Translations under genes and position numbers: made by a program | Assembly (NCBI GenBank): GCA_903813345.2 | Contig: CAIIXF020000007.1 | Span: 20,383,564-20,447,563, forward strand | Reading direction: 5' to 3' | Length of the DNA stretch: 64,000 nt | DNA from: Owenia fusiformis | Taxonomy: Eukaryota > Annelida > Polychaeta > Sabellida > Oweniidae | The notes under the pieces: generated by a model | What the model was told of the DNA's origin: nothing | Seen by the model: only the letters and a program-made list of their open reading frames with translations | Databases searched by the model: none | In this document: in pieces, positions 44,717 through 56,705 of the stretch | Position numbering within the stretch: position 1 is the stretch's first letter | How the letters are laid out: each line of letters begins with the position of its first letter

Positions 44717-47700
44717 GTACGATCCCGTGGTAGTAAGTATGTACACACCTGTGGCAATACGTAGGTACAATCATGTGGCAATAAGTAGGTACAATCCTGT
44801 GGCAATAAGTAGGTACAATCTTGTGGCAATTAGAAGGTACAAACCTGTGGCAGTAAGTAGGTACTATCTTGTGGCAATAAGAAGATACATACCTGTGGCA
44901 GTAAGTAGGTACTATCTTGTGGCAGTAAGTAAGTACTATCTTGTTGCAATAAGAAGGTACAATCCTGTGGCTATACGTAGGTACAATCCTGTGACTATAC
45001 GTAGGTACAATCCTGTGGCAATACATAGGTACAATCCTGTGACTATTCGTACGTACAATCCTGTGGCTATACGTAGGTACAATCCTGTGGCTATACGTAG
45101 GTACAATCCTGTGGCAATAAGTAGGTACAATGCTGTGGCAATAAGTAGGTACAATCCTGTGGCTATACGTAGGTATTATCATGTGGCTATACGTAGGTAC
45201 AATCCTGTGGCTATACGTAGGTACAATCCTGTGGCTATACGTTGGTACAATCCTGTGGCTATACGTAGGTACAATCCTGTGGCTATACGTAGGTACAATT
45301 CTGTGGCAATAAGTAGGTACAATCCTGTGGCAATATGTAGGTACAATCCTGTGGCTTTACGTAGGTACAATCCTGTGGCTATACGTAGGTACAATCCTGT
45401 GGCTATACGTAGGTACAATCCTGTGGCTATACGTAGGTACAATCCTGTGGCTATATGTAGGTACAATCCTGTGGCTATACGTAGGTACAATCCTGTGGCA
45501 AAAGGTAGGTACAATACTGTGGCTATACGTAGGTACACTCCTGTGGCTATACGTAGGTACAATCCTGTGGCAATAAGTATGTACAATCCTGTGGCTATAC
45601 CTAGGTACAATCCTGTGGCTATACGTAGGTATAATCCTGTGGCTATACGTAGGAAAAATCCTGTGACTATTCGCAGGTACAATCATGTGGCTATACGTAG
45701 GTTCAATCCTGTGGCTATACGTAGGTACAATCCTGTGGCAATAAGTAGGTACAATCCTGTGGCTATACGTAGGTACAATCCTGTGGCTTTACGTAGGTAC
45801 AATCCTGTGGCTATACGTAGGTACAATCCTGTGGCAATAAGTAGGTACAATCCTGTGGCTATACATAGGTACAATCCTGTGGCTATACGTAGGTACAATC
45901 CTGTGGCTATACGTAGGTACAATCCTGTGACTATACGTAGGTACAATCATGTGGCTATACGTAGGTACAATCCTGTGGCTATACGTAGGTACAATCCTGT
46001 GGCAATAAGTATGTACAATCCTGTGGCTATACATAGGTACAATCCTGTGGCTATACGTAGGTACAATCCTGTGACTATACGTAGGTACAATCATGTGGCT
46101 ATACGTAGGTACAATCCTGTGGCTATACGTAGGTACCATCCTGAGGCTATACGTAGGTACAATCCTGTGGCTATACGTAGGTACAATCCTGTGGCTATAC
46201 GTAGGTACAATTCTGTGGCTATACGTAGGTACAATCCTGTGGCTATACGTAGGTACAATCCTGTGGCTATACGTAGGTACAATCCTGTGGCTATACGTAG
46301 GTACAATCCTGTGGCTATACGTAGGTACAATCCTGTGGCTATAAGTAGGTACAATCCTGTGGCTATACGTAGGTACAATCCTGTGGCTATACGTAGGTAC
46401 AATCCTGTGGCTATACGTAGGTACAATCCTGTGGCTATACGTAGGTACAATCCTGTGGCTATACGTAGGTACAATCCTTCGGCTATACGTAGGTACAATC
46501 CTGTGGCTATACGTAGGTACAATCCTGTGACTATTTGCAGGTACAATCCTGTGGCTTTACGTAGGTACAATCCTGTGGCTATACGTAGGTACAATCCTGT
46601 GGCTTAACGTAGGTACAATCCCTAGGCTATACGTAGGTACAATCCTGTGGCTATACGTAGGTACAAACCTGTGGCAGTAAGTAGATACTATCTTGTGGCA
46701 ATAAGAAGGTACATACCTGTGGCATTAAGTAGGTACAATCCTGTGGCTATACGTAGGTATCATCCTGTGGTTATACGTAGGTACAATCCTATGGCTATAC
46801 GTAGGTACAATCCTGTGGCTATACGTAGGTACAATCCTGTGGCTATACGTAAGTACATTCCTGTGGCTATACGTAGGTACAATTCTGTGGCTATACGTAG
46901 GTACAATCCTGTGGCTATACGTAGGAACAATCCTGTGGCTATACGTAGGTACAATCCTGTGGCTATACGTAGGTACAATCCTTCGGCTATACGTAGGTAC
47001 AATCCTGTGGCTATACGTAGGTACAATCCTGTGACTATTTGCAGGTACAATCATGTGGCTTTACGTAGGTACAATCCCTAGGCTATACGTAGGTACAATC
47101 ATGTGGCTATACGTAGGTACAAACCTGTGGCAGTAAGTAGATACTATCTTGTGGCAATAAGAAGGTACATACCTGTGGCATTAAGTAGGTACAATCCAGT
47201 GGCTATACGTAGGTACAATCCTGTTGCTATACGTAAGTACAATCCTGTGGCTATACGTAGGTACAATCCTGTGGCTATACGTAGGTACAATCCTGTGGCT
47301 ATACGTAGGTACAATCCTGTGGCTATACGTAGGTACAATCCTGTGGCTATACGTAGGTACACACCTGTGGCAGTAAGTAGATACTATCCTGTGGCAATAA
47401 GAAGGTACATACCTGTGGCATTAAGTAGGTACAATCCTTCGGCTATACGTAGGTACAATCCTGTGGCTATACGTAGGTTCAATCCTGTGGCTATACGTAG
47501 GTACAATCCTGTGGCTATACGTACGTACAATCCTGTAGCTATACATAGGTACAATCCTGTGGCTATACGTAGGAACAATCCTGTGGCAATAAGTAGGTAC
47601 AATCCTGTGGCAGTGAGTCGGTACAATCTTGTCGCAGTAAGTAGGTACAATCCTGTGGCAGTGAGTAGGTACAATCCTTTGGCAATAAGTAGGTACAATC

Positions 47701-47870
47701 CTGTGGCAGTAAGTGGGTACAATCCTGTGGCAATAAGTAGTTTCAATCATGTGGCTTTACGTAGGTACAATGGTGTGGCTAAACGTAGGTACAATCCCGT
47801 GGCAATAATTAGGTACAATCCTGTGGCAGTAAGTAGGTACAATCCTTTGGCAGTAAGTAGGTCCAATCCC
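44717..47870. repeat. 24-bp minisatellite, about 131 copies
   Basis: The unit contains CAATCCTGTGGCTATACG followed by TAGGTA, and units stay in register for over 3.1 kb. Since 24 is a multiple of three, four of six frames stay open for long stretches. The plus strand gives RRYNPVAI repeats (44712-46607 has 631 codons); the minus strand gives YLRIATGL and RIVPTYSH repeats. Openness on both strands marks these as artefacts. Variant blocks (a GCAGTAAGTAGATACTAT group) recur at spacings of 456 bp (19 units) and 240 bp (10 units), showing duplication of multi-unit segments. Confidence 0.97.
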
Positions 47871-47950
47871 ATTTCATTCCCAGGGGTGGTAGTAGGTAAG
47901 AGCTTCAATATTGCAGATGCTAATGTAACACATGCATTTTATTGTTTTAG

Positions 47951-48247
47951 ACTAAACTATGGAGAGGAAAGGTGCCCAGTGAAGGAGACACTGAGTTCCA
48001 TTTGTGGAGTGTTGGAGGGACAACAGAAATAATGTCCGACGAGGAGTTCGACAATGAAACAAAGACGGTTAACTTGAGAACTCCACGATGGAGAACAGAA
48101 CGTTTTAACAACTACATCAAAATCATCGATAAACGAATTAAGGACCGTAAACTTAGAGACTACATCCATGAGAGAAAGCTTAGTGGACCCTCTGAGAGAT
48201 CAAAGCCTAAGAAATGGCAAGGGAAATACCCTGGTGTGGTCGAGTAA
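47951..48247 (+). CDS. Possible 3' exon of an unknown protein in the CACTA-like element
   Basis: A plausible acceptor, TTTTATTGTTTTAG, ends at 47950. From 47951 one frame stays open for 98 codons to a TAA at 48245-48247. The product is charged: an acidic patch (IMSDEEFDNETK), then a basic helix-rich stretch (RTERFNNYIKIIDKRIKDRK, RDYIHERKLSG), ending KPKKWQGKYPGVVE. I do not recognise the family. It starts just after the minisatellite ends and lies within the candidate transposon, so it may be the last exon of an element-borne gene whose other exons were lost or replaced by the array. A host-gene exon is less likely. Confidence 0.4.
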   Translation, partial: TKLWRGKVPSEGDTEFHLWSVGGTTEIMSDEEFDNETKTVNLRTPRWRTERFNNYIKIIDKRIKDRKLRDYIHERKLSGPSERSKPKKWQGKYPGVVE

Positions 48248-48697
48248 GGGCGTAAGTCTTGTACAATCCCGTGTTCCGTGCCCGTGTTACATGGACGAAG
48301 CTTACGGTCCCAAACTGAATGCAACAAATAACACAGTTAATAAAATCATTATAGGGTTATACCTTTCATATTTTAGCAATATGAAAGTAGGATAACGACA
48401 ATCAAGTTCTGAAAGTTTCATGACTCTCATTCAAATTATTTGTATTATTTTTCATAGCCTTTCACAGATATGTTCGATTTCATCCACTTCCTGTAAATGC
48501 ATGACTAGCTACTGAGTGTAAAATCATTATAGAGATAATAATAAAAGCTATTAAAAATTGTACATTTTCGCCTTATTTATGAAAGTGAAGCAAGGTCATA
48601 TCGTATTAATATGCTACAATATTATAGGCAGGACAGAGTATATACCACAGCGCCCCCCCCCCCTATCCATAAAGAAATCCTATTATAAAACGTGATG

Positions 48698-49150
48698 ATC
48701 AGATAAATACCTCATAATTTAGCGCAAATGCGTTTAGATATTTATGTCATAAATGACGACACATGGCCCAAATGTCCATTGATACCCAGTAAAAGCCAAT
48801 CGGAGTATCAACGTTAGGTTATAAATACCATAAATACTCATTGATATTAGTATAAACAGAATAATATGTATTGCGTAACTCGGGTCACATGGCATTAATA
48901 CCCAAATAGATACCCCTGTGTATTAACATGACTTTGATAAATACACATTAATAAACTACTAATACATTCCAAGCTGTAAATAAATACATCATAAATAACC
49001 AACACCATTCATGGGTTATTTGAAAAACGGTATATGACTTAAATACCTAGTTGGTATTTAGTGATATCTATCTAAACGATAAACAGTTATTAACGGTGAT
49101 TGTTGAATTATTTTTCTTAATAATCAATAAATAGTTTATTAATCCCATGG
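48698..49150. repeat. Right subterminal motif region of the CACTA-like element
   Basis: Repeated TAAATACC and TAAATAACC words, including ATCAGATAAATACC (near 48699) and ATCATAAATAACCAA (near 48988), are inverted relative to the left side. A poly-C run lies just upstream, at about 48652-48663. Confidence 0.75.
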
Positions 49151-49237
49151 AGATTTAAGTGCCTTTGACGCAGTGTTGCATGGATCATATAACTATGCTT
49201 GAGGGCTGATGGAAGATCAGAAGCTGAGAAACGTTCA

Positions 49238-50988
49238 CAGGGCCGTCAGATGGGGGGGTGCGATGGGTGCGACCGCACCCCCCTTTGTCACCCCCCAAAA
49301 TAAATTTGAAAAAAAAAATTTGAAAATTTTTTTTTTGAAAAATATTTTTTTGTAATTTTTTTTTCATTCACTCATACACTTTGAAAGTACCCAGAAAGCA
49401 CCAAATAGCATCTTAAAATTGTAAAATTTTCTAGGGGTATTGGCCACCCCTCACACTCCCCCGCAAAACAATGGAAAAGTTCTAAATTTATTTTAGTGTT
49501 TTGTCTCAGACACTTTTAAAGTGCCCAGACATCATCAAATAGCTCCTTAATATACACTGTAGTTAGTGTTTCTGGGGGACTTGCTCCCCCTCTTGCATCT
49601 TGCACTTGCATAACCCCCTCCCCCCTCTGGCGCCCCCCCCCCCTTGACCCCCCCCTCCAGAAAAAAATTGTGATTTTCTCAAATTCTTTAATTGACTCAT
49701 ACACTTGTGCCGAGAAAGCACCAAATAGTGTCGTAAAATTGTAAAATTTTCTAGGGGGAGTGGGCAACGACTCACACCCCAAACAAAACAATGGAAAAGT
49801 TCTGAATTTGTTTTATGTATTGTCTCAGACACTTTTAAATTACCCAGACATCATCAAATAGCTCTTTGATAACGTTAATGATTCTGGAAGACTAACACTT
49901 ACTCGCCCTCTGGCATCCCCACTTCACCTCCCCCTCTGGCAGCCCCCCCCCCCCCTTAACACCCCCCCCCCCCAAAAAATTGAGATTTTTCAAAAAATTT
50001 TATTGACTCATACCCTTTGAAAGTGCCCAGAAAGCACCAAATAGCATCTTAAAATTGTAAAATTTTCTTGGGAAATAGGCACTTTTAGGCACAGACACTT
50101 TTAAAGTGCCCAAACTTCATCGAATAGGCCAAACTTCATCGAATAGCACCTTGATATTGTAAATTTTGATATGGGGGACAAACACTTGCTCCCCCTCTGG
50201 CACCCAAGCCCCACCTCCCCCTCTGGCATCCCTCCCCCCCCTTTGACACCCCCAAAATTTGAAAAAAATTGTGATTGTTTTTCAATGTTTTTATTGACTA
50301 ATACACTTTAAAAGTGCCCAGAAGCACCAAATATCATCTTTAAACTGTAAAATTTTCTAGGAGAGTTAGCCACCCCTCACATCCCCCACAAAACAAAAGA
50401 AAATATTCTGAATTTCATGTATTGTCTCAGACATTTTTTAAGTGCCCAGACATCATTAAATAGCACCTTGATATGGTCAATGTTTCTGGGGGACAATTGC
50501 AACCCCTTGCTCCCCTACTGGCATCCCACCCCACTTCACACTCTCATCCTCTTTGACACCCCCAAAAGAATTTGAAAAAAAAATCACATTTTTCTTATTG
50601 ACTCATAACGCACAGGTGTACCAGATGGTTACAAATTCGCTCCAAATACAACCAAATTTCTAAATTTTCCTGGGGGAGAACCCCCAGACCCACCTGAATG
50701 CTCGGTTTTTTATTCACTCAACTCTTATTCCCGTGGTGGTGGCGTACTACTTAGAAACTTACACTTTGAAACTGTAAAATTTTCTAGGGGGAGTGGACCA
50801 CTCCTCACACAATTGGAACGTTTGGAAGTTGCATTTTGTTAATTCCAAACCAATACAGGGAGTAACTGACCCCTCCCCCCTCTGTCTTACGCGATTTGAT
50901 TTACGCGGCAAAAAAATTGACAATTTTATATTCTCTTTAGTAAGCTAAAAACCGCACCCCCCTTGGAGAAAAGTGTCTTACGGGCCTG
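49238..50988. mobile_element. hAT-like element with CAGGCCCGT-type ends and ~300-bp tandem interior
   Basis: The ends CAGGGCCGTCAGA (49238) and TCTTACGGGCCTG (ending 50988) are inverted, and CGTTCA flanks both (49232-49237 and 50989-50994). G-rich GGGGGGTGCG tracts sit just inside both ends. The interior consists of about five degenerate units spaced 290-325 bp apart. They are anchored by an ACTCATACACTTTGAAAGT-like word (49370, 49695, 50005, 50297, 50600), then AGCACCAAATAGCATCTTAA and AATTTTCTAGGGG. It is non-coding. The 6-bp duplication is shorter than the 8 bp usual for hAT. Confidence 0.75.
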
Positions 50989-50994
50989 CGTTCA

Positions 50995-53900
50995 GAGTAA
51001 TCGAAAATTTGTCCATTCCAAAGTGATGCATCATATTTATGTAAATTACCACCTGAACTCTTATCGCGAATAGGAGTATAAGACAGATGTGAAGAACAAC
51101 GTAGTAGTTAACTGCCATCTATACGAGTCCTGGCTCCCATTACAATACGTGGCCATGGAAAATTGATGAATTTGAAGAATTTTTGAAAATCGACATTCCC
51201 ATGTAAACCAATGGGAAATGGTAGGTTTGCCGCAAGTCATATGATGAAATACCCATCCATCCTATACTAGTTCTTTCAAAAATACAAGTTAAGTAGACAA
51301 TTGGATTTGCTCACTTTATCTATCACAAAATCGATATGTTTCTCCAGGTTTAAAAAGGTGGAAAGTGGAAAAATGATTTCCAAAATTGTAAACTTAATTA
51401 AATGTTTAAAAAGTCATTAAATTTGTCATCAATTTTCGAACTATTGTTATTGACGAAAAATTTGGAGGTATGGGAAATACAGTAAAATTACATCTCCGCC
51501 TTCGTTATCATTTTTCTTGTTGCAGTTTATGAAAATAAAAATTAAAAATATAGAGGGGCTTTAACAAAAGATAAAACGTACAGAAAACGGTTGCCAAACT
51601 TATGGAGGGGAGTGTATATAATTATCCTCTATGTCCACACAATTAACATACAGACTTTGTAGTACTGAATTTATTCATTTTTGGTAGGATCGTCTTTTCC
51701 TAACTCGATTCCGCCTTCACTTCGCCTAGGATGCAATTGAAGCCTGAAATAAGTAATAGAATCAACAGATAAATTGTTATTTGGTGAACTATACAATTAA
51801 AATAATGATGTTTGATTCATGAATAAAATCAGATTATAAATAGGAACATAAATGGTTGAGCTTAAATTGTTTAAATCAGTTTTGATTGCTAGAAACTCAA
51901 AATAGGCCATTTCTAGAGAAACGGTGTGTCAAGCCTCAATGAGACTAATGCTAGGATAACGCTCAAAATTTACCTTCTTCTAAGGCCACTGTGTCGTGGC
52001 CTTCGTCCAAAGATAAATTCCTGCATGAATAACGGGTCATGTCGTAATCATAAAATTTGAAATCAAATGTCCGCCATTTTTTCGCATCACAATTTGAATT
52101 GCGAGTTTTGGTCTTATTACCTCACCAAAAATTCCAAAACACACACGAAATGATCAATGTATTAGTTCACATCTTCTGGATTGCTAACTTAGAATTTACA
52201 GCCAGTTACTAATGTCAGACATTAACGACATTTCGTCCAGTTTTCGAATATCGCCATTTTGTTTTAATTTTAGACGAAATCCTGACGAAATCATGCAATA
52301 TCTCATCAAGGAGCTAAGCCGGTCCCATTTTAATTAATGATGTATTTATCTGGCGATTTTTAGAATATTCAATATTTATGACACGACGCCCAGCCTTTTT
52401 CAAATTTCTATTTACTGCCATTTGTGACAGTTCCATTCATAAAACAAGCGGAAAATTATCTATTACCATAATACGAGTGATCCCTGAGGAACACGACAAT
52501 CAAAATTAATGAGTCAATTAACTGCAAATTGTAAAAAACGTTTCTATGACAATAATCATCCAACCTTTAAATGAACATTGATACACTATAAATGGTTTAC
52601 TGTTAGTTTTCTAGATCAGAGAAACCCACGGGGGAATTGGCGGACTCTACAGTTCTTCGATTAAGACATTCTTGACACATATAATAAACGTATTTTACAA
52701 ATTGTAGTTTACGAAAGGTCAAAGTATTTTTCAATATTCCCGTGCTTTACTTTGAATTAACGCCAAGGACAAAGTCAGAATAGAAACACTCAGTATCTTA
52801 AATATACGTCGAGTAAATATTATTTTTTATAGTTAGCGCAGCATGTGATGCTGGATTGAGAAATTATTTCGAACAAGTGATTTTGCTCAATGTAAAAACC
52901 ATATGTAACAATTATTAATAAAATCACCAAGATCTGATATACATAAAATATAATTCGAAGTATATAGTCTATTGTGCCTGGCATGGTAAGGCTGTCTGGT
53001 AGGGTGAAACCGAGTTGGTGCTAATAAGCCGCTAATTGAAGAAAACAAGACATCCGATCTGAATTCAGCGACGATACTATAGACGACAAGATAATTAAGC
53101 ACGTGACAACGGATTATCTAACTTGTCAACAGATGCGCCAATCAACATGTATTTTGTTTACCTTACAAGGTATGAAATTTCCTCACTTTATATAGCAAAA
53201 GGAATCTGCTCCAGACGCAATCTTTACTAGTAGTTTGATAAGTAGAAACAATAAGTGCACTACGATGAGAGTCTACAATATGCAGGTCTAGGATTTACTA
53301 AGTGAGCAAATTGGTAGATACTACGTTTCACTCCGATAACTAAATACGTGTGAAGGTGTATTTAAAGTAAATAAACCATAAACGTCGAGTATTAACTGTA
53401 AATATTGGCAAGTAAGTGACAATTTGACATTGGAATACAATGTACAACAGTAATAAAATATATCTTGACTCGATCAAATGCTATTTAATAGATGCAACTT
53501 TCATGTACACGATCTAATTACATAAACACAACGTGTATAATATGATATCTGAAAATACAGAACCTTTGGATTATACCATTGACACGAATGGGTGTCATCT
53601 CTCGATCTATGATGAATGAGATTATACAGCCAGAATGCCCAACCGTGTGGCAATATGCTTTACTCAGAAAGTCCGTAGATGTTAGTCAGTTTACAGGTGA
53701 GTGAATAAGAACCAAGGAGATACTAACTTAAAGGACCAATTTCTGTATTTCTCCTACTTTTAATTAATGATAGTGATACGTAACTTATACAATCAATAGT
53801 ACGTCTTGGACTTCTTGAGAGTTTATCTTATAAGCAATGCGTTAAGTTCCAAATTGAACTAAACAACTTGCACACTTACAATCTTCATAAATTACAGAAA

Positions 53901-54969
53901 AGAAAGTCCGAGTCTAAAAGTTTATTGATTGTACACGTTACATATAAGCACGAAATTAAAACCGTTTTAGGACTATCTAGGGTTTGAATTGTAGCTTTGC
54001 ACCCTTTAATTGAATGTTGTCAAGTCAATTTTTAAGTATATATGTTTACTAATTTACCTAGTTCGACCCCCGAGAAGTAGCGATGTACATATAGAGAGAC
54101 CTAACTCTACCTGGTTTCAAACATACTAATTTCTGTCAAATTTGAAAATATTTTCGAGAACATTTCTGAATGAAAACTATCAGCAATATAATCTATTTTG
54201 AGACTCGAGTCAAGAAAATTTCTAGAGTCAGCCCAAGATTTGTGTTGGTTAGGGCCTTTGGCAAGTTTTTGGCCCCACTTATTAACATTATTCTTTTTAA
54301 TGCTATCACAAAACAAACATGCAAAAGGTATATGTATCTATTATACATGTGACTTTATATATACAAACATTCCATATCATATGAAGTGAATAATCTGGCG
54401 TTAATACCTATATACAGGATGTTTCATATGTATGCACTCCCTCTAAACTCGCACATGTAGCAGTGCCACCCTATCATGTTATGTATGATATATATCATTT
54501 TGTTTCTTATGAATTCGAAAAGTTACATAGGATTAGAAAGTTTCAGAATCTAGGAGTGTCACTGAACTGAAAAATTTGCCTTTTATTTCCTAAAAGTTGT
54601 GCCCAATGGGGGCAAATGGAATATCACCTTCTAGTCACAGACGGTCAACAGCGTCTTTAGTTTTTTACTGCAAGAGTCAATCACAATGACAAAAGAAGAA
54701 ATAACTACTTTTTTTATTAAACAACTCGATCTTGGAGATTTTTGAGAGTTTTAATTTCACTGTTATTTGGTAAAAATTCTTTCAAGTGTGTATCTTTCGC
54801 TTTCAATTATCTCAGAAATTTTGCTCAAGTTTTGTTTACATACCTCGTATAACACATTTATTGAATAAACATTCATAATTTGATCATACAACTTTTTTTT
54901 ATTACAAGGGATTTAACAAGGGATTAAGGGACACATAGGCACTGTATTAGGCAGATTCACTTGGAAATA
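50995..54969. other. Unassigned DNA with one dispersed repeat copy
   Basis: About 52035-52262 is a diverged copy of the repeat at 30165-30375. A lone mariner-type end, TACAGGATGTTTCATATG, lies near 54413. No gene, hairpin or array was recognised across the remainder. Short frames such as 52887-53102 are unsupported. Confidence 0.4.
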
Positions 54970-55557
54970 TACAGGGTGGTCAAAAAATGGAAACCCTGTC
55001 GCCATTTTCCTCATATCTTTGTCGTTTTAGGAAATTACTCCCTGATATTTAGCACATTTGTACATCGTTTAATTTCCTACCGGCCTACCACATTTCATGA
55101 CCATCAAATCGATGGTCACAATGTTACAGCACTTTGCACAACATGCTCCATTGGCCAATATTGCACTTTCGGCAAACCTGCACCTATCATCCAAAATGTC
55201 CCAACCTAACTTCAACCTGTGGTGATACACCAAAAAAGAGTGTACGAGAATAACCCCAGGACAACTGCAGACCTCAAAAAGCAGATCATCCATGTCATTC
55301 AGGCCATACCTGCTGAAAAATGTAGTCAGATCATTGACAACCTGTTCAGATTTGCCAATAGCGCGATGGTGGCCACACTGGGGCATCTTGTTCAGAGTGC
55401 TGTACCATTGTGACTATCAATCTGATGGTCATGAAATATGATTAGCTGGTAGGAAATTGAATGTTGTACATGTGTGTCAAATTTCAGGAAATAATTACCC
55501 AAAATGACAAAGATATGAGGAAAATGCAGGGTTTCCATTTTTTGACCACCCTGTAGT
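54968..55557 (+). mobile_element. Deleted mariner-like transposon with transposase C-terminal remnant
   Basis: TA-flanked inverted ends are CAGGGTGGTCAAAAAATGGA and its near complement, ending 55553. Arms of about 170 bp run inward from each end. On the plus strand 55207-55415 a frame reads IHQKRVYENNPRTTADLKKQ then IPAEKCSQIIDNL and GHLVQ, like the C-terminal end of mariner-family transposases. Their catalytic DDE/D core is absent. It is an internally deleted copy that active relatives might still have moved. Confidence 0.8.
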
Positions 55558-56070
55558 ATTGCAGCTGGGAAGCTCTCTTTTAAGAAGCGAAGTTTAACTA
55601 ATGCAAGGGTGATCTATTCTTTGTTGGACGCTAAAAACCAAAAATTATTCGAACTCTGGAATAACAATTTGCCACTCCTTTTTGGTTTGCTTGAAGCCGT
55701 AGCAGATTTGTATTGTGTTATCTATTTGTGCATATAAAGCTCTTGGGATCCTCTAATCAGAGTGAAGATTGATTTTAGATTCAGAATTTTTTTTATAATA
55801 TCATAGAGAGAATCTTAATCTTTTTTTCAATGAACGTTTGTGTCTCTTATGATACTCACTCGTCTATACTCACTCATCATGTAAATAACTACCTATTTGT
55901 GGTATATGTTATGAGGTTGTTTTGCTTTTTAAATTTTGTGTATTGGGAGATCAGATTTTGACACTGAACCCAGTTCTGAATTCCATCCGGACAAGCGCGT
56001 GCTCTCCATTTGGATAGGCAATATGTAGCGATGGAACAAATTATTTTGTAAAACATCACTTGGAAATTGT
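55556..56070. other. Unassigned DNA
   Basis: No gene or repeat was recognised. Confidence 0.4.
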
Positions 56071-56225
56071 TCTCCAAATAATGCAGGGTTATGTACTGGG
56101 AGGTTTTGGATATAGGGTATATCCTGAGGGATATATTTATATCTCCCTGGGGGACGGAATTGACCAAGGGGAGATATAAATATTTCTCGAGGCATATATT
56201 CTATATCCAAAACCGACCGTGCATA
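56071..56225. repeat. Hairpin element 1 (GGATATAGGGTATATCC type)
   Basis: The stretch from TTTTGGATATAGGGTATATCC through GAGGGATATATTTATATCTCC folds on GGAGATATAAATATTTCTCG and ATATTCTATATCCAAAA. The arms are about 50 bp around a short GGAATTGACC-containing loop. Confidence 0.85.
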
Positions 56226-56604
56226 ACTGCATGTGTATCTCATACTTGAGTAAGTTTGGGGTCGACATAACTTTTCCCAACTTTTTCATATATTGAAAAA
56301 GCACAAGTTATATTCAACATTTTCGTAATATTCCTTTCAATGAAATTGTAACATCTAAACTTTTAAGAAATTTTAAACTTTTAAAATTTAAAACTTTTAG
56401 ATTTTTAAATTTTTTGAAAATTCCCGGGAGCTGGATATTATTTGATGAATATGCATAAATGTTAAATTAGCTGTTGAGTTTTAAAAAACAAAAAGTGAGA
56501 TAAAATATTCATGTTTTGATTGTAATTATCGTTTGTTCTCATAATCTACTAAGTATAGGATCATGTACAATAGTTATTAAATGCTTGATATGCTTGAATG
56601 ATTT

Positions 56605-56705
56605 TTGATACAGGGTATATCCCTCGGTAAATACAATATATCAATCCTCGGTCCCACGGGTAGATATATTGTATTTCCCTCAGATATACTCTGTATCAAA
56701 AATCG
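56605..56705. repeat. Hairpin element 2, relative of hairpin 1
   Basis: GATTTTTGATACAGGGTATA through AAATACAATATATC folds on GATATATTGTATTTCCCTC and CTCTGTATCAAAAATC. The outline matches hairpin 1: an end, a GGGTATATCC-like word, a GAGGGAAATA-like word and a loop containing a GG/CC pair. The stem sequence differs. It lies about 535 bp downstream of hairpin 1. Confidence 0.85.

Larger units (their letters stand above)
43993..49175. mobile_element. CACTA (EnSpm)-like element candidate carrying a minisatellite
   Basis: The ends CACTGTGTGAAA (43993) and TTTGACGCAGTG (ending 49175) are inverted repeats with 10 of 12 matches, flanked by TTG at 43990-43992 and 49176-49178. The terminal 300-450 bp on each side are full of one motif family in opposite orientation: GGTATTTA/GGTTATTTA on the left and TAAATACC/TAAATAACC on the right. 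Two exact inverted words are ATCAGATAAATACC and ATCATAAATAACCAA. CACTR ends, 3-bp duplications and subterminal repeats are hallmarks of CACTA elements. The interior holds a 24-bp minisatellite and a possible 3' exon, but no recognisable transposase. Confidence 0.62.

Noticed and set aside
44717-47870. CRISPR-like array
   Set aside because: The units are head-to-tail with no unique spacers and the DNA is animal; it is a minisatellite.
44712-48032. Very long open frames reading RRYNPVAI repeats
   Set aside because: The 24-bp period is a multiple of three and four of six frames are open on both strands, so the openness comes from the repeat and not from coding.
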